Positions 40,848-49,047 of a stretch of 64,000 nt of DNA are shown here, in pieces; within the stretch, counting starts at the first letter, position 1; every line of letters starts with the position of its first letter. The stretch lies in NCBI RefSeq assembly GCF_019711685.1, contig NZ_JAIGYQ010000010.1:1-64000 (forward strand), read 5' to 3'. This stretch comes from Helicobacter turcicus. Lineage in GTDB: Bacteria; Campylobacterota; Campylobacteria; Campylobacterales; Helicobacteraceae. The notes below the pieces were generated by a model. That model was not told the origin of the DNA and ran no database searches. It was given only the letters and a program-made list of their open reading frames with translations. Position numbers and translations under genes: made by a program.

Positions 40848-42110
40848 ATGAAATATCTACTTAAAAACAAAGATAAAGTGGTTTTAGAGTTTGAAGTAAT
40901 ATTAAAGAGATTTTCTGTTGGCGATAACTACAAAGAAGCAAAAGTTATTAATGCTATTCAAATACAAAGAGAAGATAATATCCCATTGCAAATTAATAAA
41001 GAAAATCTAAATAGCTCCCTAACCTCTTGGATAATGAATCGCAAAGCACCAAATAATAGAACATTTATTGAGAAAATATTATCCACTCTCAATAAAAACA
41101 AAATAGAAGATTTTATGGATTATATTGACATCTCTTTAGGGCTATCACTTAATGATTCTTTTTGGATAATTCCAAGCGATAAAGACTATAAATGGAAAGA
41201 TTTTAATCTCTATGAGAATGAATTTAGCGAAGCATTAGAATTGGTCGCTTTTTCTGGTTTATCTCATAAAGTTAGTGGTCTTACTAGCTCTCCTGAATAC
41301 ACAACTAATGGTATGTTAAAGAAATGTTGGCATAGAGAGGATAATAAAATTTATCTCTACAAGGGAAATGGAGACGGATTTTTAAGAGGCGGCAAAGAGG
41401 CATATAGTGAATATTATATGGCGCAAATTGCAGAAATAATGGAGTTTGATTTCGTCCCTTATGATTTAAAACTTTTTCATAATGAACTTGCAAGTGTCTG
41501 CCCTATTTTCACAAGTGAGAATGAGGGCTATATGCCCATTGTCGTCTTTATTTCATCGGATAATAGAGATAAAAGAGGGTTAGAACTTATAGAAAATATT
41601 ATAAAAATTTATCCAGAACATAAATTTTTTGACCTTATGCTTTTTGACGCACTTATTTGCAATAAAGACAGACATTTAGGCAATTTTGGAATGATTGTAG
41701 ATAATGATACAGGCAAGATTCTGCGCCCTGCACCGATATTTGATAATGGAATGGGAATCATAAATATTCCAAGCTTCAAAGAATTATCGCAAATTGAAGA
41801 GATAATATCTGAACGAAAATCTTTTTTTGGTTTTAGCTTTAAAGAACAGCTCCAACTTTTCGCTCAACAAAGACATATCCCAAACCTCCAAAAACTCTCT
41901 AGTTTTAACTTTAAAAGACACGAAAAATATAACTTAAGCGAGGAATGGTTAGCTCCAATAGAATCTCATATACAACAAAGAGCCAAAATGGCTTTAAGAT
42001 TTATAGAGGAAAAGCAAGAACAATTAATCCAAGATTCCACTAAATCAAAAGAATCACAAAATCAAGATTCCATAAATTTAAACATAAAAAAGCATAAAAA
42101 GCACAGATAA
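40848..42110 (+). CDS. HipA-like kinase, divergent, with basic C-terminal tail
   Basis: 420 residues. The C-terminal kinase part has the catalytic NKDRHLGNFG (D274, N279) and PIFDNGMGI, the DFG-equivalent, as in HipA/CtkA-fold kinases and PI3/4-kinase-like bacterial proteins. The N-terminal 130 residues have no recognisable HipA N-domain and are specific. The tail (about 395-420) is Ser/Gln/Asp-rich and ends IKKHKKHR; the stop is not coupled to the next gene, so this tail is not a by-product of a ribosome-binding site. Third HipA-fold kinase within 4 kb. Placed directly before virD4, it is a strong candidate for a delivered effector. Confidence 0.75.
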   Translation: MKYLLKNKDKVVLEFEVILKRFSVGDNYKEAKVINAIQIQREDNIPLQINKENLNSSLTSWIMNRKAPNNRTFIEKILSTLNKNKIEDFMDYIDISLGLSLNDSFWIIPSDKDYKWKDFNLYENEFSEALELVAFSGLSHKVSGLTSSPEYTTNGMLKKCWHREDNKIYLYKGNGDGFLRGGKEAYSEYYMAQIAEIMEFDFVPYDLKLFHNELASVCPIFTSENEGYMPIVVFISSDNRDKRGLELIENIIKIYPEHKFFDLMLFDALICNKDRHLGNFGMIVDNDTGKILRPAPIFDNGMGIINIPSFKELSQIEEIISERKSFFGFSFKEQLQLFAQQRHIPNLQKLSSFNFKRHEKYNLSEEWLAPIESHIQQRAKMALRFIEEKQEQLIQDSTKSKESQNQDSINLNIKKHKKHR

Positions 42111-42128
42111 TCACACAAAGGATTCCCA

Positions 42129-43937
42129 ATGCAAACCATACAAGCAGATGTCAAGCATTTTAAACCCAAACAAGAGTGTTTGAGTGAATATCTAAGTAAA
42201 GAGGAGATTCCAAAGCAATTTCTGCTTTTAATTTGTTATGTTGGAATCCTTTTTTCACTTCTTGCCTCCTTTATTGTAAATGAGATAAATATTAGCCTCT
42301 ATCTTTATGTAAGCGCAATACTAGCCTTTAGCGTCTCTCTTGCACTCTATCTCTATGAAGAACAAAAAGATACCAAAGAAGCAGTAATTCCAAATGAGAG
42401 AGATAAAGACTATCTTCTATGCTTAGGCACTGAAGTTAAGAAATTCTATGGCGATGCGGTAAAAAGTGCAAAAGCATTAAATAATAAAATCCGCCCTCTT
42501 TTAATCAATGCAGAAACAATGAAAAGACATTTTCTTTGTATGGCAACCATTGGGGCTGGTAAATCGGTATTAATGAAAGGATTAATAGAGCAATACACGC
42601 TTTTAGGTGGTGGAATGCTAATAGTAGATGGCAAGGGAACAGATGAATTTGCTAAAGAAATCTATGGGCTTGTAGCAAGTTTAGGTAGAGAAGATGACTT
42701 TGTCTATCTAAACTTCTTAGATATGGATAATACCCACACAATTAATCCCTTGCTTAGTGGTGGAGCTTTGAGTATTTATGAGATTTTAATTGCTCTTTTA
42801 ATTGGTGAAGAGAATGAATGGAGAGAAAAACAAAAAGAGTTTATGAAATGTGTCTTAAAGCTAATGGTGTATAAGAGAGATAATGAAAAAGATTTTATCT
42901 TTGATTTCTCTTCTTTAACAAATATGATGAGTTTAACCACACTGCTAAAAGAGGCAATTGCTTATAAGCATTTAGCAAGAAGCAATGTAGGCATTATGGA
43001 TTTTATAAAGTATGTAAGCTCTACGATTGAAGTGGATATACAAGAATTTTTAAATGGTAATAAAGAGGATAAAAAATGGGTTGAGGAGATGTTTAAAAAA
43101 ACAAGCGGGGAGGGACAAGGAATCTATGATGTCTCTGTCTGTGTTGGGGCTTGGAGGAATGTATTAACTAATCTAGCAAGTGATTATGGTAGAATCTTTA
43201 ATGCGCCTAATCCTGATATTAGTTTATGGGAAGCAACACAAAGAAATAAGATTATCTTTATTACTTTGCCTACAATGGATTCTGATACTACACCTAAAGA
43301 ATTGGGGAGACTCATTTTAGGACTAATTAAAGGAGTAGCCGCTCAAAAGGCAAAGTTCGCAAAAGAACCTAAGATTCCTTTTACTTGCTTCTTAGATGAA
43401 TTAGGAAGTTATGTCATAGAGGGATTTGGTAGATTAGAATCCAAAAGTAGAAGTCTTGGTATTTCTATTTTTCCATTTTTTCAAAGTCCAGCCCAAATTG
43501 ATGTCGTAGCTAAAAATGATTATGAAAGAAAAGAGATTATAGATGTAACAGGAGTGCATATCTTAATGAAAAATATGCATCCTGAGACCACTGAATTTTA
43601 TGCAAAAATGGTTGAAAAGATAAAGGTAATGCATAGAGACTTCGTAAAAAGAAGAGAGTTTGTTAAAGGAGCTGGAGCAGTAGAGGATACTTACAAGGTA
43701 GAGGAAAAAGATGCCATAGAACATAATGAAGTGGTTAATATGAATAATGGAGAAATGATAATCTTTGCTAATGGTAAATTACACAGAGCAATCGCTCAAG
43801 CAGAATCCTCATTGCTAGAAATGGGCAAGAAAACAACCTATCAAGGTATGAGCGATGAAAGGATTCCTTTAACGCAATATGTGAGCAAGAGGGAGTTTTT
43901 TAGGAAAGCTCGTGAATCTTTAATGAATATGGGATAG
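42129..43937 (+). CDS. virD4: VirD4/TraG-family coupling protein
   Basis: 602 residues. Two N-terminal membrane segments (about 30-75), Walker A TIGAGKS at 140-146, LIVDGKGTDEF (typical of coupling proteins), a Walker B region FLDELG around 422-427 and LGISIFPFFQSPAQID after it. This is the hexameric ATPase that brings DNA and protein substrates to the secretion channel. The last 50 codons (from 43790) recur as partial copies four more times downstream, at 45093, 46211, 47610 and 49645, which marks this gene end as an insertion point. The gene follows the HipA-like kinase by 18 bp and belongs to the same operon. Confidence 0.92.
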   Translation: MQTIQADVKHFKPKQECLSEYLSKEEIPKQFLLLICYVGILFSLLASFIVNEINISLYLYVSAILAFSVSLALYLYEEQKDTKEAVIPNERDKDYLLCLGTEVKKFYGDAVKSAKALNNKIRPLLINAETMKRHFLCMATIGAGKSVLMKGLIEQYTLLGGGMLIVDGKGTDEFAKEIYGLVASLGREDDFVYLNFLDMDNTHTINPLLSGGALSIYEILIALLIGEENEWREKQKEFMKCVLKLMVYKRDNEKDFIFDFSSLTNMMSLTTLLKEAIAYKHLARSNVGIMDFIKYVSSTIEVDIQEFLNGNKEDKKWVEEMFKKTSGEGQGIYDVSVCVGAWRNVLTNLASDYGRIFNAPNPDISLWEATQRNKIIFITLPTMDSDTTPKELGRLILGLIKGVAAQKAKFAKEPKIPFTCFLDELGSYVIEGFGRLESKSRSLGISIFPFFQSPAQIDVVAKNDYERKEIIDVTGVHILMKNMHPETTEFYAKMVEKIKVMHRDFVKRREFVKGAGAVEDTYKVEEKDAIEHNEVVNMNNGEMIIFANGKLHRAIAQAESSLLEMGKKTTYQGMSDERIPLTQYVSKREFFRKARESLMNMG

Positions 43938-43961
43938 CAAATAGTTAGCAAAAGTTTAAAA

Positions 43962-43990
43962 AAAGTTACAATTAAAATTATTGTAACTTT
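43962..43990. terminator. Perfect 11-bp hairpin after virD4
   Basis: Stem AAAGTTACAAT (43962-43972) with ATTGTAACTTT (43980-43990), 7-nt loop. A T-rich stretch follows (AAATTTTGTAAATTTTT), so it could terminate the transfer operon. Its symmetry also suits an operator for the following cassette. Confidence 0.55.
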
Positions 43991-44081
43991 AAATTTTGTA
44001 AATTTTTAGCTTAAATTTACCAAAAAATAGAGACAATTTTAACATTAAACATTTGGTAATGTAGCGATTGTGAGGGATACT

Positions 44082-44331
44082 ATGGCATTGAAGGATATTG
44101 AAGCAATAAAAAAAGAAGCGGATAATGCGTTTGAAGGTGTTTAGCGGAAATAATAGGACAAATGATGGTTCAACCGACAATCATTGCACCGAAGAAACAT
44201 TGAAATATTTTGCTGGACTTTATGATGAAAAGGAAGATTCTCTTAAAAGAAAAGCGGAAGTTTTTAATAAATTAGAAGCATTAAATATTGATAATATTGA
44301 GGCAAATATAATAAAGATTGTTAATGAATAA
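44082..44331 (+). pseudogene. Small protein gene split by a frameshift (cassette 1, first gene)
   Basis: A 20-codon frame (44082-44144, MALKDIEAIKKEADNAFEG) and an overlapping frame (44125-44331, 68 codons, with CTEETLKYFAGLYDEKEDSL) join into one protein of about 85 residues if one base near 44140 is skipped. The joined product resembles the next gene in length and pattern (KYxDxKEDSLK...KAE against KYHDNKESCLK...KAE). Either decayed, a sequencing error, or a programmed shift at GGTGTTTAG. If not joined, the 44125 frame has only a weak ribosome-binding site. Confidence 0.4.
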
Positions 44332-44377
44332 GACTAAAAATTGCATTAAAGCAATTAAAAATAGTTAAGGAGCGGCT

Positions 44378-44608
44378 ATGACACCAAATAAAGCTAAGGA
44401 AATATTTGACAAAGTTGTCCAAGAAAAAGAAAGCATTAATTTAGTTTCTATTGGCGAAGAAAAGAATGTTGCATTGCATAATGGAACTAATGAAAATGTT
44501 TCAAGCTTCCTTAAAAAGTATCATGACAATAAAGAATCTTGCCTAAAAGAAATCAAAGACAAGAAAGATAAAGCAGAGCAACTTTTAAAGGATATTTCTC
44601 GTGCATAA
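44378..44608 (+). CDS. Small hypothetical protein (cassette 1, second gene)
   Basis: 76 residues with a good AAGGAG site. Helical and charged; the second half (SSFLKKYHDNKESCLKEIKDKKDKAEQLLKDISRA) is coiled-coil-like. It resembles the joined product of the preceding split gene, so the two are probably paralogues. The next gene starts with GTG within its last codons. Unknown function; context is a defence/TA cassette region. Confidence 0.5.
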   Translation: MTPNKAKEIFDKVVQEKESINLVSIGEEKNVALHNGTNENVSSFLKKYHDNKESCLKEIKDKKDKAEQLLKDISRA

Positions 44609-45068
44609 TATTCAAAGAAAAATATCTGAAGCCTCGTTTAATTTTGATGAAATGTCTGATTTAATTAATATTTTAAATGATTTTTTGAGTCTTTATGAGC
44701 TTGAAATGGGCGAAGTGGCTGAAGAGTTCGTCTTAGAAAAAGTTATTAGTCAATATTATGACCACACAATGGAGTATGGTGTTTTAGTAAGCGGAGTGTG
44801 TCCTTATAAAATTTTAGCTTGGTCGGGCTATATTTTATGTCAAAAATTATGGGAAAACAATAAAGATTATGCAGTGAAAATTTTAAGTGCTTCCATTTTA
44901 GCTATGGAATTTTTCCTTGAAAAAGAGGGTGTTAAGGTTAATCAAGAAATTCAAATCAAAACAATTAAAATGATTAAGTCTGAACTAAATGGTAAAGCTC
45001 AACTAGGAATCGGAATGAATGGTTTTTATATGATATTTAGGGCATTATCTTTAGCTAATCAGGCTTAA
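44601..45068 (+). CDS. Hypothetical protein (cassette 1, third gene)
   Basis: 155 residues from GTG (AAGG upstream), overlapping the previous gene. All-helical pattern without membrane segments; Trp/Tyr-containing middle (YGVLVSGVCPYKILAWSGYIL). The C-terminal 75 residues, especially GIGMNGFYMIFRALS, match the end of the 85-residue protein encoded on the minus strand at 46362 (GLGMNGFYMMFRTAS). The same domain thus occurs in two different cassettes. No known family is recognised; candidate component of an undescribed small defence or TA-like system. Confidence 0.55.
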   Translation: MHNIQRKISEASFNFDEMSDLINILNDFLSLYELEMGEVAEEFVLEKVISQYYDHTMEYGVLVSGVCPYKILAWSGYILCQKLWENNKDYAVKILSASILAMEFFLEKEGVKVNQEIQIKTIKMIKSELNGKAQLGIGMNGFYMIFRALSLANQA

Positions 45069-45092
45069 TGAATTTGTTTAATACCCCAAAAC

Positions 45093-45199
45093 AATCGCTC
45101 AAGCAGAATCCTCACTCTTAAATTTAGGCAAGAAAACAACCTATCAAGGTATGAGTGATGAGAAGATTCCCCTAACTCAATATGTGAGCAAGAGGGAGT
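45093..45199 (+). repeat. virD4 3'-end remnant, copy 2
   Basis: About 107 bp matching virD4 from CAATCGCTCAAGCAGAATCC to AGCAAGAGGGAGT, with differences (CTCACTCTTAAATTTAGG in place of CTCATTGCTAGAAATGGG). It encodes a fragment of the VirD4 C-terminus without a start. It marks the end of cassette 1 and the beginning of cassette 2. Confidence 0.85.
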
Positions 45200-45208
45200 A
45201 TGGATATG

Positions 45209-45511
45209 TTAAAAATCTTGCTTGATGCAAAAAGCAAAAATAATAGCTAAAGTTTCTTTTTTAAAATCTGCTTGAGATTTTTCGCTTTTACTCAATTGAT
45301 GAAGTTTGCTTAATGTATCTAAATTAAAACATTTAAGACGATTTTTAATCTCTTCTTGATTGATTACTTGTTTAAAAACAAAATCTTGTAAATTAAGCTT
45401 TCTGATTTCTTCAGCAAAGCATTTATATATAAAATTGCTTAAATGTGGATATTTATCAGCAAAATATCTAACAATCCTCATATTAATATTTTCATTCAAA
45501 TAAGGCTTCAT
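45209..45511 (-). CDS. Small protein paired with Panacea-like antitoxin (candidate toxin, cassette 2)
   Basis: About 100 residues from the ATG whose complement is at 45509-45511, overlapping the end of the upstream gene; a longer frame opens at 45532. Helical, Lys/Asn/Phe-rich, with no membrane segment (VRYFADKYPHLSNFIYKCF, LAIIFAFCIKQDF). Panacea-domain antitoxins pair with very different small toxins, so sequence alone cannot confirm toxicity. The order here (antitoxin first) and the overlap fit a TA pair. Confidence 0.45.
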   Translation of the reverse strand: MKPYLNENINMRIVRYFADKYPHLSNFIYKCFAEEIRKLNLQDFVFKQVINQEEIKNRLKCFNLDTLSKLHQLSKSEKSQADFKKETLAIIFAFCIKQDF

Positions 45512-46022
45512 ATTTTTTTGCTTCTTTTTCAATTTGCATATTTTTATATTTTTCTTGTTCTAGTTTTGTTCCATCTAACTTAGAATCAATGGTTTTAAAT
45601 ATATCTTCAAAAGAGTAAGAATTAAAGTTAAAATTAGCTCCAAATGGTGTCATATTATAAATTTTTAAAGAGTGTATATAATGAATCATCTTATTATATG
45701 ACTTTTCTAGGCTTTTTTTGTCAAATTTTGTTAATTCATATTTTCTTAAAATTTCATTTATTTCTTGTTTAACATTTTGTGGAGCTTCAATGATATTTGG
45801 ATTGTCTAACATTTGAGCTATTTCTACGCTAAATGGACCATATTTATAGCTTTGAAAATTAACACCTATTGATAATTGTTGGTGTCTTTTATAAAATTCA
45901 AGCTCCATAAGAAAGATTATTTTTTGATAAAGTCTAGCCCATAATTTATTATTGCTTTTATGTCTTAGATAGCTAATTGTCTGAGATAGTTTGATTTCAG
46001 AAGCATTATCCATAATTGCCAT
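45492..46022 (-). CDS. Panacea (DUF4065/SocA-like) domain protein, cassette 2
   Basis: 176 residues. The region RLYQKIIFLMELEFYKRH, then QSYKYGPFSVEI (about 30-72) is the signature of the Panacea/SocA-like domain ('KLLYFA...GPF/YGPV'). The rest is helical. Panacea proteins are promiscuous antitoxins and may also act as protease adaptors. It is the first gene of a two-gene minus-strand unit enclosed by virD4 remnants. Confidence 0.65.
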   Translation of the reverse strand: MAIMDNASEIKLSQTISYLRHKSNNKLWARLYQKIIFLMELEFYKRHQQLSIGVNFQSYKYGPFSVEIAQMLDNPNIIEAPQNVKQEINEILRKYELTKFDKKSLEKSYNKMIHYIHSLKIYNMTPFGANFNFNSYSFEDIFKTIDSKLDGTKLEQEKYKNMQIEKEAKKYEALFE

Positions 46023-46125
46023 TATCTAAACCTTTCTATATTTCATAATGTATGATTGTATTTTGTGTTGCGTTTGACTTTCTGTTTCAGCCCTAGCCCT
46101 TCAGCCCCTTGCTATTTTGGTTGTA
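46023..46125. other. Upstream region of cassette 2
   Basis: No gene. It should contain the promoter of the minus-strand Panacea-like gene; several TATAAT-like boxes are visible on that strand (for example the complement of ATTGTATTTTG). A short GC-richer stretch with two CAGCCC copies (CCTAGCCC, TTCAGCCCC) is unlike its surroundings. Confidence 0.3.
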
Positions 46126-46318
46126 ATATACCCTATTTTTCTTTTGCAATCTTTTAATAAATAAATATTTATATAATTTGTTGCAAATTTGAAAAAATAA
46201 TTACATCGCGAATCGCTCAAGCAGAATCCTCATTGCTAGAAATGGGCAAGAAAACAACCTATCAAGGTATGAGTGATGAAAAGATTCCCCTAACACAATA
46301 TGTGAGCAAGAGGGAGTT
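46126..46318 (+). repeat. Compound repeat: AT-rich block plus virD4 3'-end remnant, copy 3
   Basis: 46211-46318 is the virD4 3' remnant (to GAGGGAGTTT). It is preceded by about 85 bp (CTATTTTTCTTTTGCAATC to TTACATCGCG) that recurs exactly at 47525-47609 in front of copy 4. The whole unit of roughly 190 bp therefore follows each of the two Panacea cassettes and may define their common right end. Confidence 0.85.
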
Positions 46319-46361
46319 TAAAGGCTTTATAATAAGTAGCACTTTAAATTAGTGAGAATAT

Positions 46362-46619
46362 TTATATTTTTTCACATACTGAAGCAGTGCGAAACATCAT
46401 ATAAAAGCCATTCATTCCTAAACCAAATTGCGAGTCTTGCGTATCTTTGGTTTTAGTTCCTTTGATTTCTGATAGCACCATTTCTAAAGCTTTTTTGTGA
46501 AAACTTTCCTCTATTTTGACATTCTCGGCTTTAAGGATTTTAAGCATAGCAACGATAGCAGATGAAATAGATTGAATCGCGAAAGCTTGAGATTCTGCAT
46601 CATTGGAGGAATTTAGCAT
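46362..46619 (-). CDS. Hypothetical protein related to the cassette 1 third gene
   Basis: 85 residues. The C-terminal half (ENVKIEESFHKKALEMVLSEI, GLGMNGFYMMFRTASV) aligns with the C-terminal half of the 155-residue protein at 44601. It may be a shorter form of that family or a 5'-truncated copy. It starts three bases after the stop of the upstream gene, the third gene of the cassette 3 operon. Confidence 0.5.
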   Translation of the reverse strand: MLNSSNDAESQAFAIQSISSAIVAMLKILKAENVKIEESFHKKALEMVLSEIKGTKTKDTQDSQFGLGMNGFYMMFRTASVCEKI

Positions 46620-46623
46620 TTGA

Positions 46624-46953
46624 TTAATTGTTTGATTTTTTATTAAAACAATAAATTGTCTTTATTTTTTCTAAAACCCCTCTATTGATATTTTGTTCTT
46701 TTAATATAACCGCTAAAATATTATCATCGTGTTTAAAATCAAATTCTACTTGTATAAGATTCCAAAATGTCTCACAAATTTTATTATTAGATAAAGCTTT
46801 GGATAATTTATTTGAAAAATAGTTTGCCAAAAGACAAGAGCATAAGCACACTCGCTCACATTTGCTTATTGGGCATTGATATGCTTTTTCTATGCTTACC
46901 CTTAAAGCTTCTTCTAATGCGTCTAGCTCGTGCTTTTGTAGAATTTTTATCAT
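46624..46953 (-). CDS. Cys-rich small protein after Panacea antitoxin (candidate toxin, cassette 3)
   Basis: 109 residues, overlapping the stop of the Panacea gene by ATGA. It contains a cluster CPISKCERVCLCSCLL (five Cys between about 27 and 41) that could bind a metal, then helical segments (FWNLIQVEFDF, ILAVILKEQN). Not recognised. Its position directly behind a Panacea antitoxin makes it a candidate toxin; the Cys cluster is unusual for known Panacea partners I can recall. Confidence 0.45.
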   Translation of the reverse strand: MIKILQKHELDALEEALRVSIEKAYQCPISKCERVCLCSCLLANYFSNKLSKALSNNKICETFWNLIQVEFDFKHDDNILAVILKEQNINRGVLEKIKTIYCFNKKSNN

Positions 46954-47456
46954 ATGAATTCTTTTGCTAAATTCTCAATATATTCCCTAGCTACTATCTT
47001 GTTCTTTTCGCATTCTTTTTTGTATTGTAGAATCTCATCTGTTGTAATCTCGCCTCTTCCATTATATTTGCTATCCCTCTTATCACTCCATATTTTATAT
47101 GAATGAGTCAAATCCCTAAGATACCAAGTGTCCTTTTCGCCATATTTGGACCAAATAAAATCAACAACCTTCTGTGCTTCTTTTGGCAAAGATTCTATTT
47201 TTGGAACAATAGTTATTATATGGTTTGAATGTTTAGCATATTCATTCCAAACTTCTCTTACAACAGGTCCATGTTGCCAAGCTTCTATTTTATCACTAAA
47301 AAGTGGCTTTTCATATCTAAATAAATATTCTTCTTGCGCAAAAAAAAGAAGCTTTTGCAATTTTACCTTATGTAGCCCCTCACCATTTTCTACTGCTCCT
47401 ATTGGCACTTTATTCAAAAAAGCATTAGCTATGTCTCGCGCTTTCATTAATTGCAC
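46950..47456 (-). CDS. Panacea (DUF4065/SocA-like) antitoxin, cassette 3
   Basis: 168 residues with a clear domain: HKVKLQKLLFFAQEEYLFRYEKPLF (about 28-52), EAWQHGPVVREVWNEY (about 57-72) and, after a gap, WYLRDLTHSYKIWSDKR. This is the canonical SocA/Panacea pattern (YFA...F.AWxxGPVVxxVYxxY). Known members neutralise varied toxins, often translation or membrane poisons. First gene of a three-gene minus-strand operon; promoter in the AT-rich stretch 47457-47524. Confidence 0.85.
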   Translation of the reverse strand: MQLMKARDIANAFLNKVPIGAVENGEGLHKVKLQKLLFFAQEEYLFRYEKPLFSDKIEAWQHGPVVREVWNEYAKHSNHIITIVPKIESLPKEAQKVVDFIWSKYGEKDTWYLRDLTHSYKIWSDKRDSKYNGRGEITTDEILQYKKECEKNKIVAREYIENLAKEFI

Positions 47457-47524
47457 CTCCCTCTGCTTTATTCATCTATTCCTTGCATTAAACTCTATAA
47501 AATACAAAAATTTAAATTATACAA

Positions 47525-47761
47525 ATATACTCTATTTTTCTTTTGCAATCTTTTAATAAATAAATATTTATATAATTTGTTGCAAATTTGAAAAAATAAT
47601 TACATCGCGAATCGCTCAAGCAGAATCCTCATTGCTAGAAATGGGCAAGAAAACAACCTATCAAGGTATGAGTGATGAAAAGATTCCCCTAACACAATAT
47701 GTGAGCAAGAGGGAGTTTTTTAGGAAAGCTCGTGAATCTTTAATGAATATGGGATAGCAAA
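47525..47761 (+). repeat. Compound repeat: AT-rich block plus virD4 3'-end remnant, copy 4 (longest)
   Basis: 47525-47609 repeats the AT-rich block of copy 3, and 47610-47761 carries the entire last 50 codons of virD4 including the stop and the bases after it (GGATAGCAAAT). This is the only displaced copy that reaches the natural stop codon. Apart from a few substitutions (GATGAAAAGATTCCCCTAAC for GATGAAAGGATTCCTTTAAC) it equals the functional end. Confidence 0.9.
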
Positions 47762-47898
47762 TTTATGGCAAAACCTCTTAATTTGAAAATATTTCTGTAT
47801 TTAATGCTTTATGAAAGTTTTGAAAAATTTATTGATATAAACAAATTATTTGATTATATAAGATAAAATACCATTGAAATTTAGAAGAAAGAGTAGCT

Positions 47899-49047
47899 AT
47901 GTTAAAGAAGTTTGGAATATCAGGATTGTATTCGTTTGGCAATACTTTGCAAGAGATAAATTTCACCGCTAAACCCAAAAGTAAATTAAAAAACACAAAG
48001 TATGAATTTAATTTTGATTTAAGCCAAAATAGCAAACCGATGAAATCAGCTATATTTTTCGGTCAAAATGCCACAGGAAAAACAAATTTATTTTTAGGTA
48101 TAAAAAATTTGCTTAATATTATTAAATATGGCTTTAATTATACAAAAAGGTATGATATTCCAAATAGTGCATTTAATAAAAATTCAAAAGAAATAACATT
48201 AGAGCTGGAATTGTCAGATAATCATAATGCGTCATTTAAATATAGTATTGTTTTTGACAAAGAAAGCATTAAAAAAGAAAATTTTACAAAAAACAATAAA
48301 ACAATTTTTAGCTTTGATGATGGCAAGGCTTCTTTTAGTGTCAAAAAATCCGAATCCGAGATGTTGTCTAATTTCTTCTCTAGAAAGTTAAGCGATAATA
48401 TTTTATATACTATTAAAGATCTAGAACTTAATGAAGTTGAAGATTTCATAGCTTTAATCAATAATATTTTAATTTATATGAGTAGCACTTACTCTAAATC
48501 TTATGTGCTTGATTTTCAAGAATTTAAAAAAGATTATTTTTTAAAAAATAAAAGCAAGGCATTAAATATTTTTAAAATCATAGATGATTCCATTAATGAT
48601 TTTGATTTTGAAAGCATTGAAACAGATGAGGATAAAGAAGAAAAAAATTATAAAATCGTATTTGTCCGAAAAAATCAAAAATATAACTATCAAGAAGAGT
48701 CAGATGGGTTGAAAAAAATCATTCAACTTATGGATTGTCTTCTTGAAATTATGAAAAGTGGTAAAATTATTATTGTCGATGAGCTAGATTCTTCCATTAG
48801 CACAAAGGCTCTGATTAAAATTTTTAATGAGCTAGTTAATAGTGATGAGAATAAAAATGGGCAATTAATCGTTTCTTCTCACAATGTTTTGCTTTTTGAT
48901 GTGAGTTTTTTAAATTCTCAACAAATATTTTTAATTCAAAAAAATGAAAATTTAGAAACTATCATTAAGAATTATTATGAATATGACATTAGAAGTGAGA
49001 AAAAAAGAGCCTATATTGACTATTTGAAAGGCTATTATGATGAATAA
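47899..49047 (+). CDS. AAA15-family (OLD/RloA-like) ATPase of a defence pair
   Basis: 382 residues. Walker A GQNATGKTN at 55-63 near the N-terminus, an inserted helical region, a signature region (YQEESDGLKKIIQLMD, about 255-270) and Walker B IIIVDELDSS with D294/E295, then the H-loop IVSSHN. This is the ABC/SMC-like AAA15 plan of AbiL/RloA and PARIS AriA proteins. These ATPases act as phage sensors together with a Toprim-like partner nuclease. The partner gene follows with an overlap. The pair is cassette 4 between two virD4 remnants. Confidence 0.85.
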   Translation: MLKKFGISGLYSFGNTLQEINFTAKPKSKLKNTKYEFNFDLSQNSKPMKSAIFFGQNATGKTNLFLGIKNLLNIIKYGFNYTKRYDIPNSAFNKNSKEITLELELSDNHNASFKYSIVFDKESIKKENFTKNNKTIFSFDDGKASFSVKKSESEMLSNFFSRKLSDNILYTIKDLELNEVEDFIALINNILIYMSSTYSKSYVLDFQEFKKDYFLKNKSKALNIFKIIDDSINDFDFESIETDEDKEEKNYKIVFVRKNQKYNYQEESDGLKKIIQLMDCLLEIMKSGKIIIVDELDSSISTKALIKIFNELVNSDENKNGQLIVSSHNVLLFDVSFLNSQQIFLIQKNENLETIIKNYYEYDIRSEKKRAYIDYLKGYYDE

